This document shows, piece by piece, positions 1 through 6,209 of a stretch of DNA of 11,810 nucleotides (the stretch's first letter is position 1; the number at the start of each line of letters is the position of its first letter). The DNA lies in the NCBI GenBank assembly GCA_947305675.1, contig CAMZED010000047.1, forward strand, positions 1 to 11,810. The letters run 5' to 3'. The position numbers and the translations under genes are program-made. The stretch is from an uncultured Clostridia bacterium (GTDB taxonomy: Bacteria > Bacillota > Clostridia > Oscillospirales > CAG-382). The notes beneath the pieces are model-generated. The model was not told the origin of the DNA, ran no database searches, and worked only from the letters and a program-made list of their open reading frames with translations.

Positions 1-415
1 TTTCGAGAACGGCGGCAAGATATTCCCAAACTTTGTCCATATCTTCGTCGCGGCGCTCCGTGGTGAACACCTCCGGGCGGGAAGCGACTGTGTCGACGCT
101 GACCTTTCCGCCGAGCCCGTAGCGTTTTTTCACGTCTTTCAAAAGCGTGACATAGGTCTTTAAAAACTCCTCGTTGACGGCGATTTCGCCTCTTTCGCCG
201 CCGATACGTTCAATTGAAACGTAAATATCCAGCTTCCCGCGGGAGACTTTGTTTGCGGCGAACTGTTTTATCTTCTCTTCCAAAGCGGCAAAACCGCGGC
301 TTATTTTAACGTTTGTGTCAAGATATCTGCTGTTGACCGATTTGACCTCGCAGAGTATATCCAACCCGTCGTACGATCCGCGATATCTGCCGAAGCCAGT
401 CATACTTTTGACCAT
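1..415 (-). CDS. yicC: YicC/YloC-family endoribonuclease, N-terminal part (cut by window start)
   Basis: Read on the minus strand, an ATG at 415-413 opens a frame that runs off the left edge, giving about 138 residues of a family that is usually about 290 long. The protein begins MVKSMTGFGR, the hallmark start of YicC/YloC proteins, and continues with EVKSVNSRYLD near residues 23-33, a second conserved block of the family. YicC-type proteins are stress-related endoribonucleases; in Firmicutes the gene often precedes remA-gmk-rpoZ, which would lie outside this window. A GAGGG Shine-Dalgarno sits about 6 nt upstream of the ATG. The gene has its own perfect-consensus promoter at 456-484 and is separated from the upstream minus-strand genes by a terminator, so it looks like the start of a new transcription unit. 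Identity is close to certain; the C-terminal catalytic part cannot be judged. Confidence 0.95.
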   Translation of the reverse strand, partial: MVKSMTGFGRYRGSYDGLDILCEVKSVNSRYLDTNVKISRGFAALEEKIKQFAANKVSRGKLDIYVSIERIGGERGEIAVNEEFLKTYVTLLKDVKKRYGLGGKVSVDTVASRPEVFTTERRDEDMDKVWEYLAAVLE

Positions 416-455
416 ATTGAGCCCTCAAAACATTCTTTCCGTATTTTAACACTTT

Positions 456-484
456 ATTATATCACAAAAAAGGCGGCTTGTCAA
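456..484 (-). promoter_or_regulatory. Consensus SigA promoter for yicC, with extended -10
   Basis: On the minus strand TTGACA (484-479) is followed by exactly 17 nt and then TATAAT (461-456). A TG one base before the -10 (464-463) adds an extended -10 element. Both hexamers match the SigA/sigma70 consensus at 6/6. The expected transcript start near 449 leaves a leader of about 34 nt to the yicC ATG, including its GAGGG ribosome site. The -35 box lies inside the loop of the terminator of the upstream gene. Confidence 0.92.
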
Positions 485-494
485 CTACCGCCTT
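466..494 (-). terminator. Intrinsic terminator ending the three-gene minus-strand operon
   Basis: On the minus strand AAGGCGG (494-488) pairs with CCGCCTT (476-470) in a perfect 7-bp stem around an 11-nt loop, and the run of six T at 471-466 follows (its first two bases also close the stem). The TAG stop codon of the membrane-protein gene (487-485) is the first triplet of the loop, so the last codons form the 5' arm of the stem. The -35 hexamer of the yicC promoter occupies most of the rest of the loop. Confidence 0.85.
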
Positions 495-1003
495 CCTTTA
501 AATATATGTTTCCTTATTTTCAAGCCGTAAAACACCGCCGCTTTTTCGATCGCTTTGTCATACACGAAGAACACAACGTTCAAAGCCACCGCGGTCAGGA
601 CAATGATAAATGCGGGTTCCGATTCGATATTCAGCAGAAAAACCGCCGCCAGTTCGCTTGCCGCAAGCGCGGTGTTGAACAGCGCAAACCGAGCCGCGTA
701 AGAAAGCCAGCGCGGTTTTATGCGGTTTAAATATATCTTGGCGACGGGGTAGTAACCCGAAAACAACGCGAAATAAACCGCCGGAAGTTTTGCGGGAAGT
801 ATAAGCAGCGATATCGCCGAAGCCGCGGCGTAAACGCCAAAAGAATACCGCGGACCTATCTCCGTCACCGCCGCGACGACTATCAGCCCGCCAAGCGCCG
901 CCGAGGTAAGGTCGAGCGTCGAAACCGCCGAACCGATAAACAGGAACAACACGCACAAAGCGGTAAACACGCCGCCGAACGCGATTTTTGCGTATTTTTT
1001 CAT
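485..1003 (-). CDS. Small multi-pass membrane protein, conserved clostridial type, function unknown
   Basis: A 172-residue, strongly hydrophobic protein. Likely membrane segments are at about residues 7-27, 32-49, 53-71, 74-91, 104-126 and 131-149, giving five or six passes, with basic ends (MKKYAK at the start, KIRKHIFKGRR at the end) that should face the cytoplasm. From memory of clostridial genomes, the opening 'AFGGVFTAL' and the central FSGYYPVAK recall a family of uncharacterised proteins that look like the small substrate-binding S components of ECF transporters; this is a resemblance, not an assignment. The ATG (1003-1001) directly abuts the TGA of the J-domain gene, and an AGAGG ribosome site lies inside the end of that gene, so the two are probably translated together. 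The TAG stop lies inside the terminator hairpin. Confidence 0.85.
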   Translation of the reverse strand: MKKYAKIAFGGVFTALCVLFLFIGSAVSTLDLTSAALGGLIVVAAVTEIGPRYSFGVYAAASAISLLILPAKLPAVYFALFSGYYPVAKIYLNRIKPRWLSYAARFALFNTALAASELAAVFLLNIESEPAFIIVLTAVALNVVFFVYDKAIEKAAVFYGLKIRKHIFKGRR

Positions 1004-1612
1004 TCAACAGCCTCTGCCGGAATTACAGCAGCAATCAAGGCACAACAGCTGCTGACAGCAGCAACAGCAGGTGTCGTCTCCGCATTCGCTTGAATTCCGG
1101 TTCATACCGGCGTAGGGGCTGTCGGAATAGCCGCTGTTCATACGTTGCTGAAAAGCGCGGTATTCGCTGTTGTAAGGGTCCATCGAGCAAGCCGTGTTTA
1201 TTTCGTCGCGCGCGTTTTGCATCCAGCCTTTGCGGTAATATATCGTCCCGGCGAGAAAATGCCATTCCGCCGTCCGCGCCGAAGGTTCCACCCGTTCGAG
1301 AATGATCTGAGCTTCGCCGGTCCTCCCGGCGTTTATAAGCGTTCTCACCCTTGTATATACGGCGTTTCCGGCGCCGCCTCCGCGGGCGGAACCGCTTTCG
1401 CTTCCGTAATAATTCCTTCCCGAAGCGCGCATTTTCTGTATTTCGTCGTACGCTTCGTTTATTTCTTTCATTTTTTTATCGGCAAGATCTTTCAACGGGT
1501 TATCAACGTAGTTGTCGGGATGATACTGCTTTGCGAGACGGCGGTAGGCTTTTTTTATTTCCTCGTCGCTCGCGGTTTCAGAAACGCCCAAAACCTCGTA
1601 AGGGTTGTTCAT
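1004..1612 (-). CDS. J-domain (DnaJ-like) protein with TPR-like middle and cysteine-rich tail
   Basis: A 202-residue protein. Residues 1-65 form a full J domain: NPYEVLGV at the start, the positive helix II (EEIKKAYRRLAKQY), the intact HPD tripeptide at 31-33, and KMKEINEAYDEIQ at 48-60. Such domains stimulate the ATPase of an Hsp70 such as DnaK. A Ser/Gly linker (66-83) leads to a helical, TPR-like stretch (about 84-155, with AEWHFLAGTIYYRKG typical of such repeats). The last 26 residues hold 11 cysteines, including a run of five (182-186) and a run of three (194-196), which suggests metal or Fe-S binding or lipidation. The classical DnaJ zinc domain and C-terminal substrate domains are absent, so this is a specialised co-chaperone and not DnaJ itself. 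The gene starts within the DUF5685 gene (ATGA, 4-nt overlap) and abuts the membrane-protein gene. Confidence 0.93.
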   Translation of the reverse strand: MNNPYEVLGVSETASDEEIKKAYRRLAKQYHPDNYVDNPLKDLADKKMKEINEAYDEIQKMRASGRNYYGSESGSARGGGAGNAVYTRVRTLINAGRTGEAQIILERVEPSARTAEWHFLAGTIYYRKGWMQNARDEINTACSMDPYNSEYRAFQQRMNSGYSDSPYAGMNRNSSECGDDTCCCCCQQLLCLDCCCNSGRGC

Positions 1613-2466
1613 TTTTCATCCTTCCTTTCACAGATCCTTTTTACGGCGTCTCTTCCGCCGAGTTCCGTCACGTTGAAAATAATTCTGTCCTCAGCGCTGA
1701 ATTCCGCGCCGCAAACCAGCGCATAGGAGTTGGAAAAAGCGTTCAGACTGTCGAAAAGAGTCTCACACACCGCGTCTTTATGCTCATATACCTCTTTAGA
1801 GCCTCCGTATTTTAACAGAAGCGGGTTGTAGTTTCCGCTTTTTTCGTCGTCAAATACGTCGTCGAACGCATCGGCAAGATAAACGAACCTGCCTATATGA
1901 TACCCGCATTGTGAAGCGATCCGCTTTTTGTCACCTTCAAACCCGTAGGAAGCGATCTCGCCCATCATAAAAGCAAAACTTTCGGCGGCTTCGTCCGGGG
2001 AAGATACCCTTTCTTTTTCGCATTCGGCACCGCGTTCAAGCCCGCTTTCGATTATCGCGCCAAGCCCTTCGAATCCGTCCGAACGGTTCTTTATGTGTTT
2101 GAAAAGCGGTTTTAACAGGATCTTAAAAAATCTTTTCGGCCCTTTTTCATCTTTGATATCGTCCAGAAGTTTGCCGTAAGTGAGGATTCCGAAAGCCGAA
2201 CAGACGAAAGCATAGCTCTTTTCGGCGTGTGCGCAGGCGCGCTTTTTTAAATGATACGGGCAGAAATCTTTGCAGACTTCGGTTTTTTCTTCCGAAAGCG
2301 AGATCCTCAGCAGTGCCAGCAGAACGAAATCATAGTTTAGAAGCCAGCGCGTGAAATGCGAAATATGCTTTCCGCCGTAACGGCAAAGACCGCAATAGAC
2401 CGCGGTGTAATATTCGCTGTCTTTAACAAGAAGATCGCCCTTGCGCGGGCGGATATATCCGAACAT
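1609..2466 (-). CDS. DUF5685-family protein with squalene/phytoene-synthase-like Asp-rich motifs
   Basis: A 285-residue soluble protein. The start MFGYIRP and the block YCGLC (24-28) followed by TRWLLNYDFVLLALL (39-53) match what I recall of DUF5685, a clostridial family without an assigned function. More cysteines at 65, 69 and 78 could complete a metal site with C25 and C28. Two Asp-rich segments stand out: GKLLDDIKDE (98-107) and DAFDDVFDDEKSGNYNP (199-215), the second preceded by GRFVYL. This layout recalls the class I terpenoid synthase fold of squalene/phytoene synthases; see findings. The ATG at 2466-2464 was chosen over a start 19 codons upstream because it gives the family N-terminus and has AAGGAG 5 nt before it; the longer form would also start at or before the -10 box. 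First gene of the minus-strand operon; its end overlaps the J-domain gene by 4 nt. Confidence 0.85.
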   Translation of the reverse strand: MFGYIRPRKGDLLVKDSEYYTAVYCGLCRYGGKHISHFTRWLLNYDFVLLALLRISLSEEKTEVCKDFCPYHLKKRACAHAEKSYAFVCSAFGILTYGKLLDDIKDEKGPKRFFKILLKPLFKHIKNRSDGFEGLGAIIESGLERGAECEKERVSSPDEAAESFAFMMGEIASYGFEGDKKRIASQCGYHIGRFVYLADAFDDVFDDEKSGNYNPLLLKYGGSKEVYEHKDAVCETLFDSLNAFSNSYALVCGAEFSAEDRIIFNVTELGGRDAVKRICERKDEK

Positions 2467-2494
2467 CGCGGCTCCTTTTTCGTGATTTTTGAAA

Positions 2495-2523
2495 ATTATA
2501 CCACCTTTTGCGCCTAAACACAA
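2495..2523 (-). promoter_or_regulatory. Extended -10 promoter for the DUF5685 / J-protein / membrane-protein operon
   Basis: On the minus strand a perfect TATAAT (2500-2495) is preceded by TGG, giving an extended -10 (TGnTATAAT). Seventeen nt upstream is TTGTGT (2523-2518), a weak -35 with 3 of 6 matches, which fits the usual pattern of extended -10 promoters needing little from the -35 box. The predicted transcript start near 2488 leaves a leader of about 22 nt with the AAGGAG ribosome site. Confidence 0.8.
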
Positions 2524-2580
2524 TAACGATATTAAAACAAAAAATAAATTTTTTGATAAAAAAAGAAAAAAAACGATATT
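2524..2580. promoter_or_regulatory. A/T-tract spacer between the divergent promoters
   Basis: Almost pure A/T sequence with several runs of A or T spaced at roughly helical intervals (for example around 2534-2550 and 2557-2573), in a window that is otherwise balanced in composition. It holds no gene. It could act as an UP element or curved DNA for either promoter. I see no clear inverted repeat that would mark an operator. Confidence 0.45.
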
Positions 2581-2582
2581 AT
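2553..2582 (+). promoter_or_regulatory. Likely SigA promoter for the ABC exporter / dgt / dnaG / rpoD / pheST run
   Basis: TTGATA (2553-2558, 5 of 6 matches) is followed by 18 nt and TATTAT (2577-2582, 5 of 6 matches). A transcript start near 2589 would leave a leader of about 43 nt to the TTG start at 2632. It is the best hexamer pair in the divergent region on this strand. The spacing is one base longer than ideal, and the A/T richness makes chance matches easier, so confidence is moderate. Confidence 0.6.
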
Positions 2583-2615
2583 GCGTATATAGTTTACAGA
2601 AGGGAATAGTTTTCG

Positions 2616-2623
2616 AAAAGGAG
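2616..2623 (+). promoter_or_regulatory. Ribosome binding site that selects the TTG start of the ABC ATPase
   Basis: AAAAGGAG at 2616-2623 is a strong Shine-Dalgarno. The first in-frame TTG (2626) is only 2 nt after it, too close for initiation. The second TTG (2632) is 8 nt after it, the normal distance. This favours a start at 2632. Confidence 0.75.
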
Positions 2624-2631
2624 ATTTGGAA

Positions 2632-3561
2632 TTGTCTGTTTTACAGGTTTCTAATGTTTCAAAAGCATTCAAAGGCAGACTTGTGCTGAACGACGTAACG
2701 TTTTCGGTCGACAGCGGCGAAATACTCGGGTTTATCGGTCCGAACGGCGCCGGAAAGACCACTGCCATAAAAGTAATACTCGGGCTGCTCCGTGCCGATT
2801 CCGGCAAGGTGAGCATTTTCGGCCGCGACGTCGAAAAAGAACATTCGCTCGCGCTTAAATCGGTCGGCGCAATAATCGAAAGCCCCGAACTTTATTCATA
2901 TCTTTCGGGATACGATAACCTTATGCAATACGCCAGGATCTACGGTATCGGCGAAGACCGCGTTCTCGAATGTGCCGAAACCGTCGGCTTGCGCGACAGG
3001 ATAAAAGACAAAGTATCAAAATATTCGCTCGGTATGCGTCAGCGCCTCGGAGTCGCTCAGGCGATAATGCACAAACCCGGACTGCTTATTTTGGATGAAC
3101 CCACCAACGGACTCGATCCGAACGGCATACTCGATCTTCGCGCAACTTTGCGTTCGGTCGCCGCCGAGGGTACGGCGGTGATGGTTTCTTCGCACCTGCT
3201 TTCCGAACTCGAGCACATCTGCAATTCGGTCTGTATTATCGAGCGGGGCGTCGTCGTCTCGCGCCGCAGGCTCGATCCCGAACAGCTCGCCGAACAGCCG
3301 CTCACTTATGTTTTCACGGTGAACGATTCCGCTTCCGCCGCAAACATATTGGGAAACGCGGGGTTTTCGGGCAATATCATCAGCCCCGAATCTCTCAGCG
3401 CCGTCTCGCTTAAAGAAGATATTCCCAAAGCTGTCAGCCTGCTCGTCTCAGCCGGTATTTCGGTTTACAGCCTTGTCGAAAGAAAGTTTTCGATCGAGGA
3501 CGCCTATCTCCAGGCGACGGGAGTCGCCGGCAAAAACAACGAGGGAGGCGGTTTGCTGTGA
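2632..3561 (+). CDS. ABC transporter ATP-binding protein, BcrA-like
   Basis: A 309-residue cytoplasmic ATPase that should power the permease encoded next to it. Visible motifs: Walker A GPNGAGKTT (36-44), signature YSLGMRQRLG (131-140, SLGM in place of LSGG), Walker B LLILDEP (151-157), D-loop GLD (160-162) and switch histidine in SSH (186-188). The Q-loop region reads IIESPELY (81-88), with Glu where most ABC proteins have Gln; that and the SLGM signature are typical of the BcrA / lantibiotic-immunity branch that exports peptide antibiotics or lipids. Residues from about 225 form the short C-terminal domain common in this branch. The start is a TTG chosen by ribosome-site spacing. The stop overlaps the permease start (GTGA, 4 nt). 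The substrate cannot be read from the sequence; resistance, immunity and lipid export are all possible. Confidence 0.94.
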   Translation: MSVLQVSNVSKAFKGRLVLNDVTFSVDSGEILGFIGPNGAGKTTAIKVILGLLRADSGKVSIFGRDVEKEHSLALKSVGAIIESPELYSYLSGYDNLMQYARIYGIGEDRVLECAETVGLRDRIKDKVSKYSLGMRQRLGVAQAIMHKPGLLILDEPTNGLDPNGILDLRATLRSVAAEGTAVMVSSHLLSELEHICNSVCIIERGVVVSRRRLDPEQLAEQPLTYVFTVNDSASAANILGNAGFSGNIISPESLSAVSLKEDIPKAVSLLVSAGISVYSLVERKFSIEDAYLQATGVAGKNNEGGGLL

Positions 3562-5189
3562 TGTTCAAAAATCTTGTAACAAACGAACTCGTCAAGATCT
3601 GGAAGAAGAACAGCGTGCGCGTTCTCGCGGCGTTGTTCATTCTGGTCGGCGGGCTTACGATGTTTTCCGGCTCCGGTTCCTACGGCAACACTTACGACAG
3701 CGTGTTTTACAGATATGATTACGAATATCAATACCGCGATCCCGATCCCGGAATGAACGGGTATCTCGAATCTGCCGCCGAAGAGCAGCGCAAACTGCGC
3801 GACGAATGCCTTGAACTCGGAATCAAAGACGGCGACTGGCGGTTCGGAATGATAAATTCGATAGCCGTCAACATTGATACGATCGAATATGACAAATACC
3901 TTATCAACGGTATATCCGGCAAACAAGTCAGCCCTGCCGACGTTCAGCAGCTCAGGGAAGAAATAAGGCTTTATACCGAAACGAACGCACGCCTTTGGGA
4001 TCTGATCGTCGAAAACGATTTCAACATGTATATCGACGAGGTTTATTCCGGAGCCAAATCCGATATCGAATCGTTCCGCACCGCCGCGCAAAGACTCAAC
4101 AGCGTCGATCTTACCGGCAAAGCCTCGGAAGCGGAAAAAGAGAATTTGCGCGTCCTCGCCGCCAACTGTAAGATCATCGCCGACGAATCCGACAAATTCT
4201 TCCAAACCGCTCTCAACGCCGGATTAAAAGGCGTAAGCGCCGATCTGAACCTCATCGATGGCGTAAAAATGGAACTTTCCGGCAATTATTTCCCCCTTAT
4301 CTCATCCGAAGATATCGGCGGCGGCCGTGCGACATCTCAGCTGCTCGCAAGTCTCGCCTCCGAATCCGAATCGCTTAAAGAAAAGATCTTTATCGCCGGA
4401 TACGCCGTCGCAAACGGCTATGACGAAATGACTACTGCGGGGTCTTCACGCGTTGTTTATATGTCGCTTGTCACCGGGCTGTTCTACAGCCTTATGGCGC
4501 TGTTTGCAATCTATACGGCGGGTGCGAGCGTCGCTTCGGAATTCAGCCGCAAGACGATAAATATGCTTGTTATCCGCCCGGTTTCAAGGCGGATGATCAC
4601 TGCTTCCAAATATGTCGCAAGCCTTCTTTCGGTGTTCGCGGTGACGTTTGCCGGGTTTGTTGTCTGTTTCCTTTTCGCCGGGCTTATAAACGGTTTTTCA
4701 GACTTTTTCCAACCCTATATCTACTTCAACGGCACAGCCGCGGAATCGGTCCCTTACCTTGTTTGGTTCCTCGGGAAGGCGCTTATCGGTTCGCTCTCGT
4801 TCGTTTTCTACCTGACGCTGGCTTTCACCGTCGCAATGCTCATCCGCAGTACCACCGCTACTATCGTGGTCACCTATTCCGCCTACGTTTTCTCGTCGCT
4901 TCTGCTGCTTCTGCGCTCCGCGCTTTATGACTGGATCTATTTAAAAACCGGCGTCGAGCTTTATAAATATCTGCCGCTCACTTATATCAACATCAACGGT
5001 ATCGTATTCGAAGGCGTCAGAAATATCGGCAGATCCGGTTATGAGATCGGGGACGTTTTAAGCTCGTTCGGTATTATAAGCGGCTCGGCGTCGCTTGGGA
5101 TCGCATACGGCGTCCTGATGATAACCCTGATGATTGCACTGCTTTATTTCATCGCCGACAGATCGTTCAGAAAGCGCGATATAAAATGA
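3558..5189 (+). CDS. ABC-2 type permease with large extracytoplasmic domain
   Basis: A 543-residue membrane partner of the preceding ATPase. There is a cytoplasmic amphipathic start (1-19), a first membrane segment at about 20-37, a hydrophilic region of about 260 residues (38-298) that should lie outside the cell, then five membrane segments at about 299-322, 352-378, 400-428, 433-453 and 508-533. The block ASEFSRKTINMLVIRPVSRR (326-345) between segments 2 and 3 is the conserved cytoplasmic coupling stretch of BcrB/NatB/NosY-like permeases. The external region begins Tyr/Asp-rich (about 42-65) and is then mostly helical. Start choice: GTG at 3558 lies 9 nt after GAGGGAGG (3541-3548); ATG at 3561 is 12 nt away and would shorten the protein by one residue. 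The 3' end overlaps dgt by 4 nt (ATGA). Confidence 0.92.
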   Translation: MMFKNLVTNELVKIWKKNSVRVLAALFILVGGLTMFSGSGSYGNTYDSVFYRYDYEYQYRDPDPGMNGYLESAAEEQRKLRDECLELGIKDGDWRFGMINSIAVNIDTIEYDKYLINGISGKQVSPADVQQLREEIRLYTETNARLWDLIVENDFNMYIDEVYSGAKSDIESFRTAAQRLNSVDLTGKASEAEKENLRVLAANCKIIADESDKFFQTALNAGLKGVSADLNLIDGVKMELSGNYFPLISSEDIGGGRATSQLLASLASESESLKEKIFIAGYAVANGYDEMTTAGSSRVVYMSLVTGLFYSLMALFAIYTAGASVASEFSRKTINMLVIRPVSRRMITASKYVASLLSVFAVTFAGFVVCFLFAGLINGFSDFFQPYIYFNGTAAESVPYLVWFLGKALIGSLSFVFYLTLAFTVAMLIRSTTATIVVTYSAYVFSSLLLLLRSALYDWIYLKTGVELYKYLPLTYININGIVFEGVRNIGRSGYEIGDVLSSFGIISGSASLGIAYGVLMITLMIALLYFIADRSFRKRDIK

Positions 5190-6181
5190 AAGACACGACT
5201 TATCTTTTCGAAAGTGAATTCCTTTGCGAAAAGGCGTTCCTCACCAAAAACACAAAAGGCAGGGAACACCCTTGCGAACCCTGTCCGGTCCGCACCGAAT
5301 TCCAGCGCGACCGCGACAGGATAATACACTGCAAATCCTTCCGCAGGCTGATGCACAAAATGCAGGTCTTTCTCGCTCCCGAGGGCGATCATTACCGCAC
5401 AAGGCTTACCCACACGCTCGAAGTCGCCCAGATCGCAAGGACGATCTCCCGCGCGCTTCGGTTGAACGAGGATCTTACCGAGGCGTGTGCGCTCGGGCAC
5501 GATCTCGGCCATACGCCGTTCGGGCATTCGGGTGAACGCGCGCTCGATTCGCTCCTTCCCGGCGGGTTCCGCCATAACGAACAAAGCCTTCGCATTGTCG
5601 AAAAACTCGAAAACGGCGGTTCCGGGCTTAACCTGACTTATGAAGTCCGCGACGGCATCGTCTGCCACACCGGGATCAAACCCGCCGAAACGCTCGAGGG
5701 AAGAGTGATTAAAGTCGCCGACAGGATCGCATATATCAACCACGATATCGACGACGCCTCCCGCGCGGGGCTGCTCCGCAACGAGGATATCCCCGCCGAA
5801 ATAAGCGAGGTACTGGGAAACACCCACAGCGAACGCATAACATCGCTCGTGACCGCCGCTATCAAGCACGGCGTCGACGACGGGATCGGTCTGCTTGAAC
5901 CTTACGGCACCGCCATGGATAAACTGCGCGATTTTATGTTCGAAAGAGTCTATACCAACACGGTGGCAAAAAGCGAGGACGAAAAGGTCACTAACATGAT
6001 AACCTTTTTGTACGAATACTTCACTTCGCACCCCGAATCCATCCCGCCGGAATATATGCAATACGCGCTTGCGGAAGGAGTCGGCAGAGCCGCGGCGGAT
6101 TATATCGCCGGAATGACCGACAGATACGCGCTGGGCTGTTTCGAAGAACTGTTTGTCCCGAAAGTCTGGCAGTATAAATAA
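5186..6181 (+). CDS. dgt: HD-domain deoxynucleoside triphosphate triphosphohydrolase (dGTPase-like)
   Basis: A 331-residue enzyme of the family that cleaves dNTPs, classically dGTP, to the nucleoside and tripolyphosphate, trimming the DNA precursor pool. RTEFQRDRDRIIHCKSFRRL (36-55) is the family's opening block. The HD metal ligands are present: H76 (RLTHTLEV), H105-D106 (GHDLGHTPFGH) and D179 (VADRIAYINHD), plus H130 in FRHNEQS. Length fits the short Gram-positive type and not the roughly 500-residue E. coli form. A CxxC (30 and 33) precedes the opening block; only the second Cys is common in relatives I recall. There is no good ribosome site; the ATGA overlap with the permease gene points to translation by coupling. 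The position just before dnaG and rpoD is the standard clostridial order. Confidence 0.95.
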   Translation: MKDTTYLFESEFLCEKAFLTKNTKGREHPCEPCPVRTEFQRDRDRIIHCKSFRRLMHKMQVFLAPEGDHYRTRLTHTLEVAQIARTISRALRLNEDLTEACALGHDLGHTPFGHSGERALDSLLPGGFRHNEQSLRIVEKLENGGSGLNLTYEVRDGIVCHTGIKPAETLEGRVIKVADRIAYINHDIDDASRAGLLRNEDIPAEISEVLGNTHSERITSLVTAAIKHGVDDGIGLLEPYGTAMDKLRDFMFERVYTNTVAKSEDEKVTNMITFLYEYFTSHPESIPPEYMQYALAEGVGRAAADYIAGMTDRYALGCFEELFVPKVWQYK

Positions 6182-6209
6182 CCGCAAACCCGAGAAAGAA
6201 GTACGAATA

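Noticed and set aside
1021..1075. Short GCAGCA-type repeats at the end of the J-domain gene
   Set aside because: They encode the cysteine-rich tail (TGC/TGT codons read on the minus strand) and do not form a regular tandem array.
1145..1726. A 193-codon plus-strand open frame opposite the J-domain gene
   Set aside because: It is the reverse of the J domain and its neighbour, which carry unmistakable motifs (HPD, YEVLGV). It has no ribosome site or family features.
2466..2523. Longer start for the DUF5685 protein, 19 codons upstream
   Set aside because: The extra residues overlap the promoter -10 box and leader, and the family N-terminus MFGYIRP with AAGGAG before it marks the start at 2466.
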